A stretch of 64,000 nt of DNA from Clostridiales bacterium UBA7273 (GTDB taxonomy: Bacteria; Bacillota; Clostridia; Oscillospirales; Oscillospiraceae), in the NCBI GenBank assembly GCA_002472405.1, contig DKRV01000011.1, positions 1 to 64,000 on the forward strand, given 5' to 3'. The notes below the pieces were generated by a model. That model worked only from the letters and a program-made list of their open reading frames with translations, did not search any database and had not been told where the DNA came from. The position numbers were made by a program, and so were the translations under genes. Each line of letters starts with the position of its first letter. Within the stretch, counting starts at the first letter, position 1. Shown here piece after piece: positions 58,917 to 64,000 of this stretch.

Positions 58917-60672
58917 ACTCCTTGACGGTCTCCTCGTCGGATGCTTCGGGAGCAGGCTGCTCTGCCTCAATGACGGTTTCGTCTGCTGCCTGAGCGGAGG
59001 CTGCGGCTGCTTTTTCGGCAGCGGCTGCGGCTATGGCCGCCTCTGCTGCTGCGTAAGCTGCGGCGTATGCTTCCGGAGTGTAGCCGACGTCTTCGTCGTT
59101 ATCCTCGGCCGCTGCGGCCGCGAGAGCTGCTTCCTTATCCTTGGCTGCCTTGCTTGCGATGAACGCGAAGATCACGCCGAGGATCGCGGCTCCTGCCAGG
59201 ACGCAGATAGCGGTCAGATGGAGCGAGCCGGTGTATTCCTGAACGGGAACAAAGTCGAGCTTTGCCGCGGTCTCGCTGACATAGTTGCCTGCCGAGTCAA
59301 CACGGATGGTGTAAACATAATCGTGGAACTTGGTGACAAGGCCGGTGACGAGGACTGCAACTGCCATGATGGCTGCGATCAGGCTCAGGGTCTTGCCGGT
59401 GCGCTTGCTGCCGTTGACTGCCGCAACGATGCCGAAGATTCCGGCGATGATGCCGAGGACGGCTGCAACTGCCAGAGCAACATACATACCGATACGGACA
59501 TAAACCTCGCTCTTGATGTCGGCTTCCTGATCCTGCAGATACTGCTCTGCCTTGTCGCAGAGAGTCTCGCACTTGTCAAGGTCGAGCATCGGGTAGCCGT
59601 TCTTCTCAACGACTGCGCCGTTCTCGTCAACTTTATACATGTTGGAGATGACGTACTCGCCGAACTCCTCGTAAGCTTCTTCGTTTACATGTGCGCGGCC
59701 GTCTTCCTTGACAATGAGGTTGTCGGGGATCTCAAGGCCGAACTCGATGGCCAGGTATTCGGGCAGGGACTTTACGGTCTGCTCGCCGCCGTAGAAGCTG
59801 AAGCAGGGCTGCATGCCTTCAAAAAGTGCTCTTGCGCCGTCTGCCAGGGTGAGCTCACCCTGCTCGAAAACGGAAAGCTGAGCCTTGCCGTCGGCAAGCT
59901 GACCCTTCGCCACAGCAAGCTTGTTTGCGCCTGCTGCGAGGTCCTGGCGGCCTGCCGCGAGCTTTGCCTCGCCTGCCGCGAGCTGCTTCTCGGCCTCTGC
60001 AAGCTGCTTCTTGCCGGCTTCGAGCTCTGCAAGACCGTCTTCATACTGCTTGAGCTGAGCCTTGCCGTCGGCTACCATCTGGTTGACGTATGCCGGAAAG
60101 TCTGTTACATCTGCGGGAATGTTCAGACCCATCTTGGACGCGATGGGACGGACAACGGAAACAAACCACGCCTGCGCGCTGTCAAAGCCGGGCAGCTTTG
60201 CGATGGTGCCGTCGCGGAACTGGACGTACTGGTTGAGATAAGGCAGCAGCGGCTCGATCTTCGCGAGCTTTTCCTTGCCTTCGTTATAAGCCTGGGTGTT
60301 GGCGTCGATCTGTGCCTGGCCCTCTGCGAGCTTTTTCTTGCCTGCTTCATAGGCTGCATAGCCCTCTGCAAGAGTTTTCTCGCCTGCTGCGAGGGTAGCC
60401 TGGCCTGCGGCATAGTCGCTCAGACCCTTTGAGTACTGGCTGAGACCGTCGGTGTAGGTTCCGACACCGGTCAGGTAGGTCTCTTCGTTCTCTTTGAGTT
60501 GGGCAATGCCTGCCCGCGCCGTTTCAAGATTCTCTCTTGCGTAGGCAGCGTCAGCATTCTTATAGTCGTTGATATTCAGCACGTCACGAACGCCGGCGAC
60601 GCAGGCGAACAGGCCGAATATGCACGCGAGGATAAGGATGATGCTGAAGACCATAAGTAATACTCGTTTCAT
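58915..60672 (-). CDS. Membrane protein with long YhgE/Pip-like coiled coil and Ala-rich tail
   Basis: 585 aa. One N-terminal helix (residues 4-28), a large extracytoplasmic part with repeated seven-residue units of the form LAAGEKTLAEGYAAYEAGKK and LAEAEKQLAAGEAKLAAGRQ (about 70-125 and 210-280), as in YhgE/Pip proteins, then four C-terminal helices (about 395-520) and an acidic Ala-rich cytoplasmic tail (AYAAAYAAAEAAIAAAAAEK). GGGAGGAA precedes ATG. YhgE-type proteins have been linked to phage reception and to type VII secretion; that is family knowledge only. Ends 2 bp before a repeat end. Confidence 0.75.
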   Translation of the reverse strand: MKRVLLMVFSIILILACIFGLFACVAGVRDVLNINDYKNADAAYARENLETARAGIAQLKENEETYLTGVGTYTDGLSQYSKGLSDYAAGQATLAAGEKTLAEGYAAYEAGKKKLAEGQAQIDANTQAYNEGKEKLAKIEPLLPYLNQYVQFRDGTIAKLPGFDSAQAWFVSVVRPIASKMGLNIPADVTDFPAYVNQMVADGKAQLKQYEDGLAELEAGKKQLAEAEKQLAAGEAKLAAGRQDLAAGANKLAVAKGQLADGKAQLSVFEQGELTLADGARALFEGMQPCFSFYGGEQTVKSLPEYLAIEFGLEIPDNLIVKEDGRAHVNEEAYEEFGEYVISNMYKVDENGAVVEKNGYPMLDLDKCETLCDKAEQYLQDQEADIKSEVYVRIGMYVALAVAAVLGIIAGIFGIVAAVNGSKRTGKTLSLIAAIMAVAVLVTGLVTKFHDYVYTIRVDSAGNYVSETAAKLDFVPVQEYTGSLHLTAICVLAGAAILGVIFAFIASKAAKDKEAALAAAAAEDNDEDVGYTPEAYAAAYAAAEAAIAAAAAEKAAAASAQAADETVIEAEQPAPEASDEETVKE

Positions 60673-61000
60673 TTTATTCCTCCCTAATTATGTATAAAAT
60701 ATTACTTAATGACTTAAATAAAAAATTAAAAGCCAATACAAATCTCCCAATTTTGTTTGACTTTTGTCAGTGTAACACACAATGTCAAAATAGTAAAGAA
60801 GAAATGACAGAGCTTTATGAAAAATTTTTAACTTTCTTCTTAGTAAATTTGCCTAAAAAAAGCGGCCTGACCAAATGATATTTAAAAAATTTGGCCAAAC
60901 CGCCTGATATATTGCATTCTCCTGTTTACATATTATACACAACTTGCCCGTTAAATTGTGAACAATATGTGAATAGCGCATTAATTATTTCAATTTTTTA
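60673..61000. other. AT-rich intergenic stretch
   Basis: No supported gene. It contains TGACAAAAGTCA palindromic sequence (about 60762, as TGACTTTTGTCA), an interrupted hairpin GCGGCCTGACCAAAT / ATTTGGCCAAACCGC (60862-60905) that may be a terminator-like or small RNA element, and the likely promoter of the coiled-coil gene, which I could not place confidently. Confidence 0.4.
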
Positions 61001-61061
61001 ATTTCGATTTGACGCAGTCACGGATACGGTTATCTCTGGCAGCCTCAATTCGCCACTAAAA
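61001..61061. repeat. Short repeat R14 at the 3' end of the permease gene
   Basis: About 60 bp: TTTGACGCAGTCACGGATAC, GGTTATCTCTGGCAGC, then CTCAATTCGCCACTAAAAG. Two inverted ends nearly back to back; it overlaps the last codons of the convergent permease gene. Confidence 0.78.
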
Positions 61062-62133
61062 GAACGGCGAGGAAGGCGAAGCTGACGGCGGAGAACAGGG
61101 CGAGGAAGCGGCCGGAGTTCCCGGGCGCATGGCGGGTGTATTCGCGGAAGGTGATGAGGCTTGCAAGGGACGCGACGAGCGTACCCGCTCCGCCGATGTT
61201 CACGCCGACGAGCAGGCCTCGATAGTCGTCGGTGAAGCGGCTGAGGAGTATCGCCGCCGGAACATTGCTTATCACCTGGCTGGTCAGCGCGGATACGAGC
61301 ATCGCTCCGTGCGAAAGCAGCCGTGCAAACAGCGCGTGGACAGCCTCCATGCGCGAAAGATTGCCGGAAAAGGTGAAGAACGCGGCAAAGGTCGCCAGCA
61401 GCCCCCAGTCCACCGTTTTGAGCGCATGGCGATCGAGCGCGAGCAGCGCCGCCGCAATGACGACAAGCCCCACGGCATATGGCACGGCGCGCAGAACCAT
61501 CGCGACGGCGAGGGCAAACAGCAGCCCATAGACCGCGGCGCGGCGTCCGTTTACGCTGACGGCGGCATCCGGCACGCTAAGCCGCGTGCGCGGAAACGCA
61601 AAGCAGCAGAGCAGTATCAGCACCGTTGACATCACAAAGGGCGGCAGCATGATCGACAAAAACTCGCTCGTCGGGATGTTGTAATAGCTGAAAAGATAGA
61701 GATTCTGCGGATTTCCGAAGGGCGTGAGCATACCGCAGAGGTTCGCCGCGCAGTTTTGCAGAACAAACAGCAGCGGAATGTGCTTATCCTGCCCTGTCGA
61801 GTGCATGACAAACCAGCTCAGCGGCAGGAAGGTGAGCAGCGCCGTGTCGTTGGTAAGCAGCATTGAACCGAGCATGGTGATTATTATAAGCATCGCCGCA
61901 ACGCTGCGAACCGAGCCGAAGGTGCGCACGAGCCGCTGCGACAGCGCAGCGAAAATATTGAGGTCACGCAGGGCGGCGACGACGGCCAGCACGCTGAACA
62001 GGCACGCGAGCGTTTTCAGATCGTAGTACCCCAGATACTGCGCATCCGGCGGCACGAAAAACGCCGTGACCGCGGCAAGCAGCAGCGAGATCAGCAGCAT
62101 CGCGTTCGCCCTGCACCATGAATCTGCCTGCAT
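61045..62133 (-). CDS. ArsB/NhaD/CitT superfamily permease
   Basis: 362 aa integral membrane protein with about ten helices. Conserved superfamily loops: SMLLTNDTALLTFLPLSWFV in the first half and SQVISNVPAAILLSRFTDDY, then GLLVGVNIGGAGTLVASLAS, in the second. It could transport dicarboxylates, citrate, arsenite or sodium; not decidable. Starts directly after the PatB-like gene with a GGGGG site, so the two form an operon. Its C-terminal residues LLVAN and stop are encoded in repeat R14. Confidence 0.82.
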   Translation of the reverse strand: MQADSWCRANAMLLISLLLAAVTAFFVPPDAQYLGYYDLKTLACLFSVLAVVAALRDLNIFAALSQRLVRTFGSVRSVAAMLIIITMLGSMLLTNDTALLTFLPLSWFVMHSTGQDKHIPLLFVLQNCAANLCGMLTPFGNPQNLYLFSYYNIPTSEFLSIMLPPFVMSTVLILLCCFAFPRTRLSVPDAAVSVNGRRAAVYGLLFALAVAMVLRAVPYAVGLVVIAAALLALDRHALKTVDWGLLATFAAFFTFSGNLSRMEAVHALFARLLSHGAMLVSALTSQVISNVPAAILLSRFTDDYRGLLVGVNIGGAGTLVASLASLITFREYTRHAPGNSGRFLALFSAVSFAFLAVLLVAN

Positions 62134-62134
62134 T

Positions 62135-63346
62135 TTACCCCCTGTGCGCCCTTATCGAGTCGCGCATGCGCTCAAGCCCGGTCTTTATGATCGAGCGCGG
62201 CATGGCGAGATTCAGGCGAATATAGCCCTCGGCGTTTCCGACGAACAGTGAGTTTCCGCCCTCGAGCAGAACTCCGGCCCTGTTCGCGAAAAAGTCCGGC
62301 AGATCGGCAACGTCGGGCAGGCAGCGCGAGAGATCGACCCACGCAAGATACGTCGCCTCGGGGATGTACATGACAGCCTCGGGCAGCTCGCGCGCGAGGA
62401 AATCCTTGACGAAGGCAAAGTTCTCGTCAAGATACGCCTTCAGCTCGGTGTGCCATGCTCCGCCGCGCTCGTATGCGGCCTTGGCCGCAGTCAGTGACAT
62501 GGGGTTTACCATGCCGAAGAGCTTGTCGCGCTCGATAAAGCGCTCGCGCAGGCTCGCGTCGCGGATGATGATGTTTGAAAACGCAAGGCCGGCAAGGTTA
62601 AAGGTCTTTGTCGGCGCCATGCAGGTTATGAGCTTGGGATAGTCGGGCATGACCTTGGCCATGGGTATGTGGCGGCGGCCGCTGCGGATAAGGTCGCAGT
62701 GGATCTCGTCGGAGACGATCCAGAGGTTATACTTTGCCATGATCTCGCCTGCGCGGCGCAGCTCGTCCTCGGTCCACATGCGGCCGGTGGGATTGTGCGG
62801 ATTGCACCAGAACACGAGCTTGCAGCGCGGATCGGCGCACTTGCGCTCGAAATCGTCAAAATCAACCTCGAATGTGCCGTCGGCAAGCTTTCTAAGCGGT
62901 GAGGTGATGACGTTCACGCCGGCATACTCGGCCGCGTGGAGGAAATAGCCGTAGGCCGGGGTGTTTATGAGCACGGCCTCGTCCTTGGTGCACAGGGTCT
63001 CGGTCAGCTGATACAGCGCCGGGATTATGCCGGGGGAAACGCACAGCTCCTCCTTTTTGCAGCTCCAGCCGTAGTGATCAACGCACCAGGCGCTGAATGC
63101 GTTGTAGTATTCGTCGTCATAAACGCCGGTGTAGCCGAAGATGCGGCGGTCAACGCGCTCCCTGAGCGCATCGAGGATCTCGGGCGCAACGCCGAACTCC
63201 ATGTCCGCTACCCACATGCGCACAAATTCCTCGTCCTTGTACGGAAAGACCTTCTCCGGGCCTGCGTGGAATATATAGCCGCGGAAGCCGTCCGTGTTCA
63301 GGGCGTTTGTGCCGCGTCTGTCGATTATCTCGTCGAAATTATACAT
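62135..63346 (-). CDS. PatB/MalY-type PLP aminotransferase / C-S lyase
   Basis: 403 aa fold-type I PLP enzyme of the MalY/PatB group, typically a cystathionine beta-lyase releasing homocysteine or sulfide. Features: RRGTNALNTDGFRGYIF near the start in place of the usual SxKWD, VADMEFGVAPEILDAL, WCNPHNPTGRMWTEDEL (cofactor Asn), VSDEIHCDLI (Asp), PTKTFNLAGL (PLP-binding Lys) and the C-terminal YIRLNLAMPRSII (substrate Arg). AGGAGACGGCTTTT precedes the ATG. Co-transcribed with the downstream permease, which may move a related substrate. Confidence 0.92.
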   Translation of the reverse strand: MYNFDEIIDRRGTNALNTDGFRGYIFHAGPEKVFPYKDEEFVRMWVADMEFGVAPEILDALRERVDRRIFGYTGVYDDEYYNAFSAWCVDHYGWSCKKEELCVSPGIIPALYQLTETLCTKDEAVLINTPAYGYFLHAAEYAGVNVITSPLRKLADGTFEVDFDDFERKCADPRCKLVFWCNPHNPTGRMWTEDELRRAGEIMAKYNLWIVSDEIHCDLIRSGRRHIPMAKVMPDYPKLITCMAPTKTFNLAGLAFSNIIIRDASLRERFIERDKLFGMVNPMSLTAAKAAYERGGAWHTELKAYLDENFAFVKDFLARELPEAVMYIPEATYLAWVDLSRCLPDVADLPDFFANRAGVLLEGGNSLFVGNAEGYIRLNLAMPRSIIKTGLERMRDSIRAHRG

Positions 63347-63381
63347 AAAAGCCGTCTCCTTTTGTCGGATATATCGGATAC

Positions 63382-63410
63382 ATTATAGACGCGTATCGGC
63401 TGCGGCGCAA
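63382..63410 (-). promoter_or_regulatory. Promoter of the PatB-like operon
   Basis: Minus-strand TTGCGC (63405-63410), 17-bp spacer, TATAAT (63382-63387). Confidence 0.78.
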
Positions 63411-63417
63411 GCAGATG

Positions 63418-63446
63418 TTGAAGCGCGGCGGAAAATGTGGTATACT
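63418..63446 (+). promoter_or_regulatory. Promoter of the small membrane protein gene
   Basis: TTGAAG (63418-63423), 17-bp spacer, TATACT (63441-63446), only 8 bp from the divergent promoter, so the two may compete or share control. Confidence 0.78.
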
Positions 63447-63476
63447 CGGCTGTACAATCGACAAGGAGGCAGCATC

Positions 63477-63698
63477 ATGCCGGAAAAGATAAAGGAAAAC
63501 AAAAGCAAAATAGTGTTCATCATCGGCGCGGTGTGCCTTGCGGCAGGCGCTGTGCTTTTAATACTCTGGCTTATCGGCATTTCGGCGATAAAGGCCGTGT
63601 GCAGCCCGATCCAGTGCATCCTCGCCGTTGTCATAGGCGCGCTCGTGCTCTGGCTCGGCAGGCTTATGCTCAAAAGCGAAAACGCCGCGCAAAACTGA
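63477..63698 (+). CDS. Small two-helix membrane protein
   Basis: 73 aa, no recognised family. Lys-rich N terminus (PEKIKENKSK), then two hydrophobic helices (IVFIIGAVCLAAGAVLLILW and IQCILAVVIGALVLWLGRLM) with a short C-terminal tail. AAGGAGG lies 8 nt before the ATG; own promoter and terminator. Function unknown. Confidence 0.75.
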   Translation: MPEKIKENKSKIVFIIGAVCLAAGAVLLILWLIGISAIKAVCSPIQCILAVVIGALVLWLGRLMLKSENAAQN

Positions 63699-63713
63699 AC
63701 AGGGCGAAAAACG

Positions 63714-63737
63714 CCCCGGCTTCAGATGAAGCCGGGG
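63714..63737. terminator. Bidirectional terminator
   Basis: CCCCGGCTTC-AGAT-GAAGCCGGGG followed by TATTGTTTTT on the plus side and GCGTTTTTCGCCC on the minus; shared by the small membrane protein and the regulator at the right edge. Confidence 0.9.
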
Positions 63738-63750
63738 TATTGTTTTTGCG

Positions 63751-64000
63751 TCACTCAAGCGCTTGCCGCGCGTTGTATGCGATGAAATTGTCTATAAGCT
63801 CAAGGTCGATGCCGTAGAATTTTTCGCGCTTGACGGTTTTGGTTATCAATAGCCCGGAGTTTTTCACAACGGCAAGCTTTTTGCGCACGGTCTCGCCGCT
63901 CCTGTTCAAGTGTGCGCACAGCTCGCCCATTGAAACGCCGTTTTCGGAAAACAGCCGCGCCTGAATAAGCACGCTGTAAAGCTCGTATATGATCTCGCTG
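63751..64000 (-). CDS. Winged-helix transcriptional regulator, 5' end outside the window
   Basis: The reading frame stays open to the window edge; 82 codons plus the stop are visible. It shows a helix-turn-helix pattern GVSMGELCAHLNRSGETVRK, then KLAVVKNSGLLITKTV (wing), and a C-terminal GIDLELIDNFIAYNARQALE. A small ArsR/MarR-size regulator or the C-terminal part of a larger protein is possible. Any apparent start within the window (63972, GTG) is likely internal because upstream codons remain plausible. Confidence 0.65.
   Translation of the reverse strand, partial: SEIIYELYSVLIQARLFSENGVSMGELCAHLNRSGETVRKKLAVVKNSGLLITKTVKREKFYGIDLELIDNFIAYNARQALE

Noticed and set aside
60690..60878. 62-residue frame in the AT-rich gap
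   Set aside because: No Shine-Dalgarno or conserved features; AT-rich regions give such frames by chance.

Overview
The window looks like a chromosomal segment of a GC-rich, anaerobic, probably spore-forming Clostridia (Oscillospirales-like gut Firmicute). The grounds are a SpoIVB-type S55 protease, HprK, a RapZ/WhiA/DnaE cluster, S-layer-homology (SLH) surface proteins, an L10-leader-controlled rplJL operon, 2-hydroxyacyl-CoA dehydratase subunits and near-consensus TTGACA-N17-TATAAT promoters. The species call is inference. No rRNA, tRNA or CRISPR array was seen.

Layout. 0.6-2.3 kb: Na/phosphate symporter. 2.4-3.5 kb: rplJ-rplL (minus) with leader. 3.9-6.7 kb: two 2-hydroxyacyl-CoA dehydratase subunits (minus). 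6.9-8.9 kb: C_GCAxxG_C_C protein and a Bce-like two-component pair. 9.3-11.7 kb: folD, acyltransferase, DUF378. 11.7-17.3 kb: two secreted SLH proteins (CHAP amidase type; C39-like peptidase plus LRR type) and an M14 peptidoglycan endopeptidase. 18.1 kb: spoIVB. 19.2-20.3 kb: broken MFS gene. 20.9-24.1 kb: TRAP-TAXI transporter. 24.5-28.0 kb: hom-lysC-asd. 28.1-29.3 kb: IS30-type element with two in-frame stops. 29.6-37.8 kb: rpmB, then hprK-murB-rapZ-whiA-lipoprotein-dnaE. 37.9-40.7 kb: small membrane protein, YgjP-like metalloprotease, YkvI-like permease. 40.8 kb: 34-residue peptide gene. 40.9-50.8 kb: MATE, SLH protein, proC, two COG0523 GTPases, DacF-like carboxypeptidase, two MgtC paralogues. 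51.1-55.9 kb: remnant of a Tn4451-like element (TnpV, RhuM, zinc-finger protein, sigma-like protein, TnpW, truncated serine recombinase). 55.9-58.3 kb: decayed peptide/nickel ABC permeases, FmdE and a TPR protein. 58.9-63.7 kb: coiled-coil membrane protein, ArsB/CitT-like permease, PatB/MalY lyase, small membrane protein. The right edge cuts a helix-turn-helix regulator.

The most striking feature is a family of dispersed composite intergenic repeats (about 60 to 700 bp). Their ends are inverted copies of a sequence beginning TTTTTAG(A/T)GGCG, followed by TTGACGCAGCTACGGATACG. They fill at least twelve intergenic gaps, often exactly from stop codon to start codon. One end supplies stop codons and a recurring C-terminal L(E/V)A(N/H) tail to unrelated proteins. 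A second end type supplies a Shine-Dalgarno, a small hairpin, an A tract and then the ATG, with the Shine-Dalgarno 23-24 nt from the start. Inside are palindromic modules whose arms co-vary. The repeats are absent from the acquired 51.1-58.3 kb segment.
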